NCBI GenBank assembly: GCA_964544055.1 | Contig: CAZJAA010000010.1 | Span: 1 to 64,000, forward strand | Direction of reading: 5' to 3' | Length of the DNA stretch: 64,000 nucleotides | From: SIG299 sp964544055 | GTDB lineage: Bacteria; Bacillota; Clostridia; Lachnospirales; Lachnospiraceae | In this document: positions 34,771 through 43,627 of the stretch, piece by piece | Layout: each line of letters starts with the position of its first letter | Numbering within the stretch: the first letter of the stretch is position 1 | Position numbers and translations under genes: made by a program | Notes under the pieces: generated by a model | Database searches by the model: none | What the model was told of the DNA's origin: nothing | Seen by the model: only the letters and a program-made list of their open reading frames with translations

Positions 34771-35694
34771 ATGCTTTATCTTCACTCTTTACAGGAAGCC
34801 GAAGAAACATTCAAGGCACTCAGCACTCCCATGCGCCTGCGCATTATGGAGCTGATTTATGAAAATAACAATTTAAGCCTGAATGACCTTGCAGAAGCTC
34901 TGGGGCTTACCAACAGTGCTATTTCCCTCCACGTTGGAAAACTGGAAGGAGCCGGTCTGGTAACAATCAAGACCACCTCCGGAAAGCGCGGCATCCGCAA
35001 GGTTGTCCAGCCGGTTCACGATAAACTTATTGTTGACCTGGCACCTCAAACTCCAGCAAAACCGTGCTACAAAGATGACATTTCTGTTGGCCACTATACC
35101 AGTATTGATGCGCATCCGACCTGCGGACTTGCTTCTCCGCAAATCATCATCGGTGAGTTAGACAATCCGAAGATGTTCTCCTTTCCGGAGCGTTTCAACG
35201 CCAGCATTCTCTGGATTGGCTGGGGAAGCATCACATACACACTTCCAAACCGGCTTCATGCAGGGCAGCGGCTGACAGAACTGCAGATTTCCTTTGAAAT
35301 TTCATCGGAATGTCCGGAGGTCAACGAAGACTACCCAAGCGACATTTACTTTGAAATCAATGATGTTCCTCTTGGCAAATGGATTAGTCCCGGTGACTAC
35401 GGTGTGCGAAAGGGTATGCTTTCTCCTGCCTGGTGGCCGGACTTATTAAACCAGTACGGTTTGCTGAAAACACTTATTGTCAACAAAGACGGTACTTACA
35501 TCGACGGAACCCACAAAATTTCCAGTCACACCATCGATGACTTAAATATCGATTACAACAGTTCTATCGAGTTTAAGCTTTCTGTGCCAAAAGACACAAC
35601 AAACTGCGGCGGACTTACACTGTTTGGACAGTATTTTGGAGATTACAGCCAGGATATCTGTATCAAAGCCTATTACGAAGATGTGAATAACTAA
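34771..35694 (+). CDS. ArsR-family regulator with large C-terminal domain
   Basis: 307 aa from the ATG at 34771, which follows GGAGGAG; a TTG nine codons earlier is less likely. Residues 8-85 are an ArsR-type winged helix (FKALSTPMRLRIMELIYENN, then LSLNDLAEALGLTNSAISLHVGKLEGAGLV). No metal-binding cysteine motif is present in the helix. The remaining 210 residues are beta-rich with many aromatics (WIGWGSITYTLPNRL, AWWPDLLNQYG) and resemble a sugar-binding jelly-roll sensor. This architecture accompanies hemicellulose loci in Clostridia. Being divergent from GH51, it is the likely local regulator of arabinan use. Confidence 0.85.
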   Translation: MLYLHSLQEAEETFKALSTPMRLRIMELIYENNNLSLNDLAEALGLTNSAISLHVGKLEGAGLVTIKTTSGKRGIRKVVQPVHDKLIVDLAPQTPAKPCYKDDISVGHYTSIDAHPTCGLASPQIIIGELDNPKMFSFPERFNASILWIGWGSITYTLPNRLHAGQRLTELQISFEISSECPEVNEDYPSDIYFEINDVPLGKWISPGDYGVRKGMLSPAWWPDLLNQYGLLKTLIVNKDGTYIDGTHKISSHTIDDLNIDYNSSIEFKLSVPKDTTNCGGLTLFGQYFGDYSQDICIKAYYEDVNN

Positions 35695-35714
35695 TTTTCA
35701 CTTGTTCATCCAAA

Positions 35715-35797
35715 AAAGAACCGGAAGCCTGTGTTCCCCAAGGATGTGTTTCCAAAAAACACTCCTCTCGCACAAGCTTCCGGTTCTTTCTTTTTTC
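35715..35797 (+). terminator. Terminator of the regulator gene
   Basis: AAAGAACCGGAAGC (35715-35728) pairs perfectly with GCTTCCGGTTCTTT (35776-35789), followed by CTTTTTT. The loop is long (47 bases) and partly paired. It lies about 20 bases after the stop. Confidence 0.8.
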
Positions 35798-35993
35798 TTA
35801 TTCTCTTACCATTCCCTCTATGGCTTCCATAGGCAAAGACTGAAACGGTCATCCGCAGTTTCCGGCAGCTGCACGCTCACGCCGTTCCAAGGATCTGAAA
35901 TAAGCACTGCCCATAAAAAATTTAAAGTAAATAGGACGGAAAAATAATTACGCGCAGACATCGCTTACGTTTTGGAAAAATTCACATACTCTG

Positions 35994-36572
35994 TTAAAGC
36001 ATCACCTTAAAAAATACTTCATCACGTTCATCCTGCGTAATGCCAAGATATCGTTTCGTAATTTCATAAGATGAATGATTGTAGATAGACATTAGAAGTG
36101 CAGGCTGCGTTCCCTGCTTCCATGCCTGATAACCAAATGTTTTCCGCAGCGAATGGCAGGAAATATTATCTTCAAAGCCAAGGACACGAGAAGCATTTTT
36201 AATGAGAGTAAATGCGTAATTTCTTGTAATAGGTTTATTTTTTCCTTTTCGGCTGCAAAACAGAAAATTTTCAGGAAGTACGTTCTTTTCTTTTTTCATC
36301 AGAACTTCCAAAGCAGCAGTAATCGCCGGATTCAGTGCAATGGTATTTCGCTTTTGCGTTTTTTTCTCACGAAGAAAAATATGCTGTTTAAAAGTATCGG
36401 TACTGAAATTGTATACATCACGCCATTGTAATGACAAAACATCACTGATACGAAGAGAAGTATTTAAACCTATTACAATTAACGTATAATTTCTATATTC
36501 CCTCCTGACGTAAAAATACTCCTTCAATGCGTTAATCTGCTCCAATTCTTTGAGTGGTTGTGTTTTTCCCAT
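35994..36572 (-). CDS. Tyrosine recombinase/integrase, short form
   Basis: 192 aa and composed only of the catalytic domain plus a short N-terminal segment. Catalytic residues are visible: SLRISDVLSLQW (Arg I), HSLRKTFGYQA (His-x-x-Arg), NHSSYEITKRYLG (His/Asn then Tyr nucleophile). There is no separate SAM-like arm-binding domain. A GGAG site precedes the ATG. It stands alone with no adjacent excisionase or conjugation genes, so it may be a remnant of an element or a resident invertase-type enzyme. An 11-bp inverted repeat lies about 100 bases upstream. Downstream, 35820-35993 holds no convincing gene. Confidence 0.88.
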   Translation of the reverse strand: MGKTQPLKELEQINALKEYFYVRREYRNYTLIVIGLNTSLRISDVLSLQWRDVYNFSTDTFKQHIFLREKKTQKRNTIALNPAITAALEVLMKKEKNVLPENFLFCSRKGKNKPITRNYAFTLIKNASRVLGFEDNISCHSLRKTFGYQAWKQGTQPALLMSIYNHSSYEITKRYLGITQDERDEVFFKVML

Positions 36573-36669
36573 AATTAAAACTCCTTTTTCGATAATTATA
36601 GAAAAATTTACAAGAAATTAACAGTATTGCCGAATACGGAAGCAGACCGGACATTTTTCCGGAAATCAA

Positions 36670-36730
36670 TATCAGGCGTACCGGAATTACATTACGGTCG
36701 ATTCGCAATGCGGTTCTGATACGCCTGATA
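36670..36730. repeat. 11-bp inverted repeat upstream of the recombinase gene
   Basis: TATCAGGCGTA (36670-36680) and TACGCCTGATA (36720-36730) are exact inverse copies, 39 bases apart. The inner bases also partly pair. No T-run on the correct side makes it a terminator for either neighbour. It could be a recombinase site or a structured RNA end. Confidence 0.5.
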
Positions 36731-36773
36731 AAAAAACATTTGTACAGCAATCCTTGTATTTCGCCGGGCTGCT

Positions 36774-39152
36774 TTACTGTTCCAGCTTTACAATATATAC
36801 GCCATCATTTTCAAACACAATTTCACCAAGAGAACGAAGCAGTTCGTCATTCACAGCATAGGCACTGCGTTCTTCCCCTCCTACATAAATATAGGCAACT
36901 TCATAAGTCGTCAGCAGCTCCTTCACCGTGCCGATGTCCTCAGATGTATAAATGGTTTCCACATCGGCTTTTCTTGCCTCTACCCAGTTATAGTCATCTT
37001 TCCAGAGCCATTCGTGGGTATGCCAACCAAGAATGGTCGGCAGACCGGTCAGTACAGAAATACGGTTGGCATAAGTATAACTGCTTCCATGCGCTTCCAG
37101 CATCACCGGACGTCCGGTAATTGTTTTATTAATCCAGTCAACAGCTTCGGAATCGGCGGCATTTTCCGTGTCCACAAAAGCAGCCGCATCCAGTCCCTGA
37201 AATCTTTCCTGATCCGTGATATCTCCAAACCAGGAATCAATGGATTTTCCAAGATAGCCCATCGTTCCAAATAACAAAAATCCGGTCAGAACACCGCATG
37301 CAATCTGTTTTCCGTTCTTTGCAAGCAAAACAAATTTTGTAATTACATATCCCATCATCAGACCAAACATAATAAACGCCTGATAGGTAAACTTGAACAT
37401 CGTATTGGCACGCTTATGACCGCCATAAATATCCACCACATAAATTAACTCCGGCATCAAGACAAGTCCTGCGGCGCAAAGTCCAATGGTAAGAACAAAC
37501 AGCTCCGGCAGGCTCAATCGGTTGATAAACTGGAATAAAAGCGGCCGAGAGCCTTTTTTTCTGCTATACGGCTCTTCTTTTTTCTTTTTGCATATCGTGG
37601 ATACCAGATAGCAGACAAGCACAGTGAGCGGAAGTCCCCAAAGTACCATCAGCTGATAAAATGGGGTATGGTCAGTACAAAGTGCAATGCCATGTGCCAT
37701 GGAGTCAAATTTTATATTAAACAAAAGCGACACAAGGAACGAAATCGCCAGAATAACAACAGCATGACCTGCCGTAAGCACCACCGTTTCTTTTTCAAAT
37801 TTATGAATAACCGCATTGCTGAATAAAATAATTGCTCCTGATACCACAAAATAAATTGGGAAATCCCAGTAATTTGTTATCTGGAACAGACCGATAAAAA
37901 AGCCAAGCAGTAAAATCGCCGGATGAAGCAGTTCCTGTTTTCTGCTGTAAGGCTTTATCTGTGAACCGTTCTTTACTGCATCCATCCGCTCGCTGCGGTA
38001 CATCAGCCACGCAAACAAAATTCCAAGCGCCGTAAGTACGAACATAATGTTGGTAACGTGTGCATGCAAATCACCAAGCACAAAAGAATACGACGGGAAC
38101 TCATGAATGGTTTTGTCGTTCGTATCCGGATTATAGCCGATGTAACGGGTTGCATCCGGGAACCAGTAGGAATCCACCTCCATTCCAAGCATATTCTGTA
38201 TGGCAGGAATTACTTTTGCAAAAATTGTGTAATGCATATTTCCGGCAAAGGTCACCGCTGTACCGGCAAGAATACCGGCCGCATGACAAACCAGTGCCAT
38301 ATAGCCGCATCCGAGTTCTGCCGCATTTTCATTACCAGCCTGCAGCTGTTCCCTTTTCTTTTTATTGTGAAGCTTTACCGTCATCCGCATTACTTCATAA
38401 ATAATGGAATAGGATAACACAAAACAAAATGCCATCAGCATCATCAAAGCCAGATTATAACCGGCATTTACCGTCACACCGGACAGCTTTGTAAGAAAAG
38501 TTGCCATGTACTGACCCATATAATAATAATTCAGATTGGTTCCAGAGGCCCAGAAATCCTCCGGCGGCATATAATCTGAGCGCATCATGGAAGTCATAAA
38601 ACCATAATCCATGAATTTTTCTGTGCCATACGCTTCCGGTTTGTAGCATTTGATATAACAGCCGAGCAAAAAAAGTGCAAGAAATACTAGTTCAAAGGTC
38701 AGGGCAAGCACTACTTTTTGGGAGGCATCCTGTTCCGACTTTATGCGAACCTCTGCCATCCATTTTTTTATTTTCGGCACTCTGTTGCCCAGAAAAAGTA
38801 AAAGGATATTTAACACAGCGACCAGCACCACGGCAAGGATGCAGCTTGCTCTTGTAAATTTCAGAATATGAAGTGAGGATAATGCCCAGAGCAGCCAGCC
38901 GGATAACGCAAGGCCTATTGCTTTGGAAAAAATAAAACCTCCATCGTGAAAACCGGAAAATATCAGGCTGCTAAGCGGCAGGCAGGCGGCTCCAAGCAGA
39001 AGCAGAACAAACCACCACTGCATTGCTGCCGTAAATTCTGTTTTCAGAAGCATCCGTCCGATTACAAGGACTCCCAGATAGCCAAACATCAAAAAAATAC
39101 TCTGTACTACCGGCATAATATCAAACTGGGTTGTCGTTTTTTTCTTACTCAT
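36774..39152 (-). CDS. DUF2298 (YYY-type) polytopic membrane protein
   Basis: 792 aa with about 14 or more predicted spans. The central segment GTNLNYYYMGQYMATFLTKL is the motif of DUF2298 proteins (also called YYY membrane proteins), thought to be related to GT-C glycosyltransferases acting on polyprenyl-phosphate sugars. A soluble C-terminal tail (after about 640) is alpha/beta. It overlaps the GT2 stop by four bases (ATGA) and has GGAGG upstream. With the GT2 and the 678-aa membrane protein it probably forms a module adding sugars outside the membrane; the acceptor is unknown. Confidence 0.82.
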   Translation of the reverse strand: MSKKKTTTQFDIMPVVQSIFLMFGYLGVLVIGRMLLKTEFTAAMQWWFVLLLLGAACLPLSSLIFSGFHDGGFIFSKAIGLALSGWLLWALSSLHILKFTRASCILAVVLVAVLNILLLFLGNRVPKIKKWMAEVRIKSEQDASQKVVLALTFELVFLALFLLGCYIKCYKPEAYGTEKFMDYGFMTSMMRSDYMPPEDFWASGTNLNYYYMGQYMATFLTKLSGVTVNAGYNLALMMLMAFCFVLSYSIIYEVMRMTVKLHNKKKREQLQAGNENAAELGCGYMALVCHAAGILAGTAVTFAGNMHYTIFAKVIPAIQNMLGMEVDSYWFPDATRYIGYNPDTNDKTIHEFPSYSFVLGDLHAHVTNIMFVLTALGILFAWLMYRSERMDAVKNGSQIKPYSRKQELLHPAILLLGFFIGLFQITNYWDFPIYFVVSGAIILFSNAVIHKFEKETVVLTAGHAVVILAISFLVSLLFNIKFDSMAHGIALCTDHTPFYQLMVLWGLPLTVLVCYLVSTICKKKKEEPYSRKKGSRPLLFQFINRLSLPELFVLTIGLCAAGLVLMPELIYVVDIYGGHKRANTMFKFTYQAFIMFGLMMGYVITKFVLLAKNGKQIACGVLTGFLLFGTMGYLGKSIDSWFGDITDQERFQGLDAAAFVDTENAADSEAVDWINKTITGRPVMLEAHGSSYTYANRISVLTGLPTILGWHTHEWLWKDDYNWVEARKADVETIYTSEDIGTVKELLTTYEVAYIYVGGEERSAYAVNDELLRSLGEIVFENDGVYIVKLEQ

Positions 39153-39880
39153 TTTGTTTCCTCCTGCCCGGATGTCTTGATAATCTTATTTATCTGAATA
39201 AAATCTTTTACCGCTTTCTGTCCAATTTTTGTGATTTTCTTGAGGTTGATGGAATTCACACCTCCCTGGCGCGGGCGAAACGTAATCGGCAGATATTTTA
39301 CCTTATAGCCCTTTTTAATAAATAATACAGAAACTACAACATTGGACAGGTTATAATCTTTTGGAATCAATCCGATTTCTTTTTTCAGGCTTTCTGCCTT
39401 CATCAGACGGAACGGTGTGTTGGCATCCTGCACGTTTACATGGAAACACAGCAGGCAGACAAGCTTTAATACCTTTGTTACGACCACTCTGGAAAATCCG
39501 TCCTGACGGCCTTTTCGGTGACCAATTACCATGTCATACTCTTTTCTCAGCTTCCAGAATTCATCAAACTCTGCCGGAAGCGTCTGACCATCCGAATCGG
39601 TCTGAAAAATATAGTCGGCTCCTTTCTCAATGGCATAGCGATAGCCGTACAATATGGTGGCACCATGTCCGCCGTTTTCTTTATGAATCGGCTCAAGCTG
39701 CGGACGCTCCCCTGCCAGTTCCTTCAGTTTTTCATAGGTAGCATCACGACTTCCGTCATCAATCACCACAAGGCGGCTGTCTGCTCCGGCTTTTTCCACA
39801 ACCGGATACCAGTCCTTTACCACAGCTTCAATGTTGTCCTGCTCATTGTAAGCAGGAATTACAATATACAGTTTATCCAT
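39149..39880 (-). CDS. Family 2 glycosyltransferase (polyprenyl-phosphate sugar type)
   Basis: 243 aa. GT-A fold with VIPAYNEQDNIEAVV at the N-terminus, VVIDDGSRDAT (about residue 38) and the catalytic DXD-like QTDSDGQ (about residue 92). It has no C-terminal membrane spans. It is similar in design to dolichol-phosphate mannosyltransferase and to enzymes that load sugar onto undecaprenyl phosphate. Flanked by two large GT-C-like membrane proteins, it likely supplies their lipid-linked sugar donor. GGAGGAAG precedes the ATG. Confidence 0.9.
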   Translation of the reverse strand: MDKLYIVIPAYNEQDNIEAVVKDWYPVVEKAGADSRLVVIDDGSRDATYEKLKELAGERPQLEPIHKENGGHGATILYGYRYAIEKGADYIFQTDSDGQTLPAEFDEFWKLRKEYDMVIGHRKGRQDGFSRVVVTKVLKLVCLLCFHVNVQDANTPFRLMKAESLKKEIGLIPKDYNLSNVVVSVLFIKKGYKVKYLPITFRPRQGGVNSINLKKITKIGQKAVKDFIQINKIIKTSGQEETK

Positions 39881-39894
39881 ACACTTCTTCCTCC

Positions 39895-41931
39895 TCAGCG
39901 TTCTTTTGTTGTATCAAAAATCCGGATCATCCATTCGCCGGAATCATACTCAAATACTGTTTCATAGGCTGCCTCAATAATATCCTCTCGCACTTCGTAT
40001 TCCGAGCTTGTACGGCAGTCATGGTCAACAATGATATAGCGGATGTTGTTTGCTTCTATCCGGTACTTTAACTCTGCTACCGATGAGGACTCATACATCC
40101 ATTTTACCTGAATATCCCTGCTGTAGGTATCATATCCAGCAGACCACGCATAATACGGCCAGCCATAATACAGCATGGCACCTCCCAGCACCACATTATT
40201 CAAAGAATAGTATGGTGTCAGGAAAATATCATCACACGTTGCATTTTCTGCTATCCAGTTTGTAACCGGATCATCATAGGAAAAAATGAGATAATTCTCA
40301 TTACGTTTTACCACAGTTGTCAGGTCGTATATTCCGGTTGCCGTAAGAACAAACAAAAGCGTCACGGCTATACCACGTTTTAACCAGTCTTTCTGCCGGA
40401 GCAGATTCGCCAGCACAATTGCCGCAAACATGGAAACCAGCATTAAGGACATCATAATCCATTTGTGATTTACCGTAATATCACCGGTCAGGGCGAGAGT
40501 AAAGGCAAGCACAAACGGCACAAGAAAGACAAGCAACATATAGCGTCTGGTTCCTTTTACCATGGAAGCCCCGACAATTGCCACAAACAAAATAATTCCG
40601 GTCAGTTCTACAATAAACAGGAGCACGCCCCATATCGTCTTATTTTCCGCGAGGAAGCCAAAATAATAGGCCGGTGATACAACGGAACCCTCCACAAACA
40701 ATGCTGACTGGCAAAAATAAAGCACCAGAGCCAGCAATGCCGTAATCAGATAATCCAGACGATACTCAGATACTGCTGCCATAAAGAACAGCATTGCCAG
40801 AGTTGCCACAAGAACCGAGCCGTTCCAGAAAGCAATTCCACCAAGAAACATTCCCATTCCCACTGCCTGCTTTGCGTCCAGCACGCCGAATGCTGTTTTT
40901 GTGAAAAAGAGCGTTTTAAACTGCGCCGCCAGAGCAGAACCGCCTTGCTTTTCTGTTTCTTTTACTTTCAAAAGACTCTGTCCCATTTTTTCCACATATG
41001 GAAAAAACAAAATCAGTGCCAGTAAAAGAAATGCCAGGGCAAAGGCAAGGTGACGCTGGTTGCAGTAAACATTCAGATTCCACAACCCCCAGTTTTCATT
41101 CTGAGTATAGCCTAAAAATTCTGTGTTTGAATGAAGTGCTTTCACCACATTTCCTTTAGACTGCTCTGCCATATAGCGGAACACGGTAAAGGAACTGCGG
41201 AACGTAAACAAAAATGCCGTCAGATAGCCGCACAGCCTGCTCTTTGTAATGCGCACCGCAAGAACAAACAGCAGCATATAAACAGAAATCATGCCAAACA
41301 TGCTTGGCAGATTGAATGCAAAATCCAGCCGCAGTCCAAGATATTCCAGATTGCCTACCATAAACTGGAACATAAAGTGATAGCGGATATCTTCACCTGC
41401 AAAGTGGGCATACTGGGTTGGAAAATTGTTGCTTACGGAAAAGGAACGAATCATCCCCAGATGCGGTGCAAAATCGCTGAACACCGAGTAACCGACATAA
41501 ATGCTTCCGTCCACTACTTTAAAGGTCAGAAACATTAAAAATGCCGTAAACAGCACAGCAAGAAATGTATATAGCAATGGTCCGGAAGCCTTTTGATTTT
41601 CGTCTTCTCCAAGAAAAAGCGTTTTTAAATTCACCGGATGCCTTTGAAAGCCTTTAAAACGCACGGCATAGAGGATAAGAAACGCAAGTGCCATTCCACA
41701 GCCAATCAGATTTCCATAAAGTAGAGGCTTCTCTGCACTTTGAAACAAATATGCCGTCAGATACACCAGCCATGTCAGGCTTAGGGTTCCGGTCAAATAC
41801 CAAGCCGGAAGCTGCACAAGAAAAGCGGGAAGACCGCATTTAATTGCAGATGTCCTCAGATTTTTGAAAAAGATATTGCACAGTGCTGCTCCACAGGCAA
41901 AGCTCAAAATAATATAACCTGCTCCTAACAT
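39895..41931 (-). CDS. Large polytopic membrane protein, GT-C-like
   Basis: 678 aa with about 13 or more predicted spans and a short soluble C-terminal tail (VTNWIAENATCDDIFLTPYY ... ANNIRYIIVDHDCR). The first periplasmic loop has GYSVFSDFAPHLGMIRSFSV, with an acidic pair where GT-C enzymes carry catalytic Asp residues. No family name recognised with confidence. It overlaps the AAA ATPase stop by seven bases and has GGAGGAAAAGG before its ATG. Likely a membrane glycosyltransferase using lipid-linked sugar, by analogy with the DUF2298 partner. Confidence 0.72.
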   Translation of the reverse strand: MLGAGYIILSFACGAALCNIFFKNLRTSAIKCGLPAFLVQLPAWYLTGTLSLTWLVYLTAYLFQSAEKPLLYGNLIGCGMALAFLILYAVRFKGFQRHPVNLKTLFLGEDENQKASGPLLYTFLAVLFTAFLMFLTFKVVDGSIYVGYSVFSDFAPHLGMIRSFSVSNNFPTQYAHFAGEDIRYHFMFQFMVGNLEYLGLRLDFAFNLPSMFGMISVYMLLFVLAVRITKSRLCGYLTAFLFTFRSSFTVFRYMAEQSKGNVVKALHSNTEFLGYTQNENWGLWNLNVYCNQRHLAFALAFLLLALILFFPYVEKMGQSLLKVKETEKQGGSALAAQFKTLFFTKTAFGVLDAKQAVGMGMFLGGIAFWNGSVLVATLAMLFFMAAVSEYRLDYLITALLALVLYFCQSALFVEGSVVSPAYYFGFLAENKTIWGVLLFIVELTGIILFVAIVGASMVKGTRRYMLLVFLVPFVLAFTLALTGDITVNHKWIMMSLMLVSMFAAIVLANLLRQKDWLKRGIAVTLLFVLTATGIYDLTTVVKRNENYLIFSYDDPVTNWIAENATCDDIFLTPYYSLNNVVLGGAMLYYGWPYYAWSAGYDTYSRDIQVKWMYESSSVAELKYRIEANNIRYIIVDHDCRTSSEYEVREDIIEAAYETVFEYDSGEWMIRIFDTTKER

Positions 41932-43604
41932 TCCTTTTCCTCCTTACTCTGGTTCAGCCAGGATATATCCGCTGCTTTTATCATAGTCAGCTGTTCCACT
42001 GAGCACTCTGTCATTGTTACAAGGCGATTTGCCTGATTTACAACCATTGTTTCAAATAAATTACGAATGCCACGGGCATTTCCAAATTCTCCCCATTGTT
42101 TTTTGCTCATACTGCCCAGATAATCCATAACAATATCCTTTAATCCCTCTTCCAGTACAAGTCCTGCTTTCTTTGCCATGCCATTCAGAATATCTACCAG
42201 TTCCGCAGCAGAATAATCCGGAAAGTGGATGAAACGGTTAAATCTGGACACAAGCCCTGTATTGGACTTTAAAAACTGCTTCATTTCTTCGGTGTAACCG
42301 GCTACAATGACAACCAGATTATCTCTATGATCTTCCATCAGTTTTACCAGAGTGTCGATTGCTTCACCGCCAAAATCATTGCTTCCGTTTGGTGCAAGAG
42401 CATAGGCTTCGTCAATAAACAGAATGCCGCCGACCGCTTTTTCCACAACTTCTTTTACTTTCAGGGCAGTTTGTCCGACATAACCTGCTACCAGACCAGA
42501 ACGGTCAGTTTCTGTCATTTCTCCATGCGTCAGTATTCCAAGTTCTTTATATATTTTTCCAACTAGCCGGGCAAGTGTTGTTTTTCCGGTACCCGGATTT
42601 CCGGTAAATACCATATGATAGGACATTTCAATTTCCGGCAGACAATACTTTTCCCGCATTTTGCGGACTTTAATCAGATTTACCAACGAGCGGATTTCTG
42701 TTTTTACTTCATTAAGCCCCACCAGTGAATTTAATTCTGCCAGCAGTTCTTCCAGATGTGCCGCTCCGATGGCGTCTAAAATTGCACTGTCTTTCTTTTC
42801 CTCTATCATACGTTCCTTTTCCGACAAATCGGTTATGGAGATGTTTTTAGATGCGGCATCCGGTAAATCCGGATCTTTGTGAACGGAAACCGGATTATTT
42901 TCATTCTTCACCGGCATCTTTTTTTCCACCTGTGCCGTCTGCACCGCAGACATCTGATGTTCTCTGTAGCAAAGGTGCCGTCTTTTATACAGTGCAAAAT
43001 CGCCGGCTGCATGAACAATTTCCGCATTACTCTTTTCCAAATCGCCATGACACAGCTTTTTAAACATATACTTGCTGTCTACCGTCTGGGACGGATTTTG
43101 TACATTTGCTAAAAACATGCTGATACGGTCAAAATAAATGCCGAGATATTTTGTTGCAATGGCTTCTCTTCGTCCGTTCAGATAGGACAGGCAAAGCATA
43201 ATATTAATCACACCATCGAAGAAAAGTCCTGCCGTACCGGAGTTGTGCTCCACATCACGCAAAGATAAAAGCTGATATAAAATCGGAGGATTTTTCTGAA
43301 AACGCTCGGCAGCCTCCTGTATTTTTTCGTCAGACGTTTCTGAAGTGAAAGACAGCTCGTTTTTTTCATCCAGAAAAGAAATAAAGCTTTTTTCTTCCGT
43401 GTCCAGATGTCTGCAATACACAGCAAAACAAACCAGAAGAGACTGTACATACAGTTTCAGTATTTCTTCTGATTTCATATGCAGTACCTTTTCTGCCTGC
43501 TGCCAGTAGCCTTCCGTCTCAAGCATGGAGCAAAACGACTTTAAAGTGCAGTAGTTTTCATCTGCTATATGATATAATTGTTGGTTAGAATATATCTGTG
43601 TCAT
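41925..43604 (-). CDS. AAA ATPase, CbbX/SpoVK-like
   Basis: 559 aa. Residues 1-240 are a helical N-terminal region unlike known CbbX. The AAA core begins near 270 (LNSLVGLNEVKTEIRSLVNL) with Walker A GNPGTGKTTLARLVGK, pore-loop-like SGLVAGYVGQTA, Walker B GGILFIDEAYAL and an arginine-finger region VSRFNRFIHFPDY. SpoVK and CbbX are hexameric remodelling ATPases; SpoVK acts in spore maturation and CbbX reactivates Rubisco, and this one is likely a remodeller with an unknown target. AAGGAG precedes the ATG. It is placed 23 bases after recG and overlapping a GT-C-like gene. Confidence 0.85.
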   Translation of the reverse strand: MTQIYSNQQLYHIADENYCTLKSFCSMLETEGYWQQAEKVLHMKSEEILKLYVQSLLVCFAVYCRHLDTEEKSFISFLDEKNELSFTSETSDEKIQEAAERFQKNPPILYQLLSLRDVEHNSGTAGLFFDGVINIMLCLSYLNGRREAIATKYLGIYFDRISMFLANVQNPSQTVDSKYMFKKLCHGDLEKSNAEIVHAAGDFALYKRRHLCYREHQMSAVQTAQVEKKMPVKNENNPVSVHKDPDLPDAASKNISITDLSEKERMIEEKKDSAILDAIGAAHLEELLAELNSLVGLNEVKTEIRSLVNLIKVRKMREKYCLPEIEMSYHMVFTGNPGTGKTTLARLVGKIYKELGILTHGEMTETDRSGLVAGYVGQTALKVKEVVEKAVGGILFIDEAYALAPNGSNDFGGEAIDTLVKLMEDHRDNLVVIVAGYTEEMKQFLKSNTGLVSRFNRFIHFPDYSAAELVDILNGMAKKAGLVLEEGLKDIVMDYLGSMSKKQWGEFGNARGIRNLFETMVVNQANRLVTMTECSVEQLTMIKAADISWLNQSKEEKEC

Positions 43605-43627
43605 CTTTGGACTCCTTGTTGTTCTGA

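Noticed and set aside
35818..35961. 47-codon minus-strand frame with protein-like C-terminal half
   Set aside because: It has no ribosome site and no recognisable family. It might be a glycosidase remnant but support is too thin to annotate.
36670..36730. Intrinsic terminator for the DUF2298 gene
   Set aside because: On the minus strand the T-run precedes the stem instead of following it.
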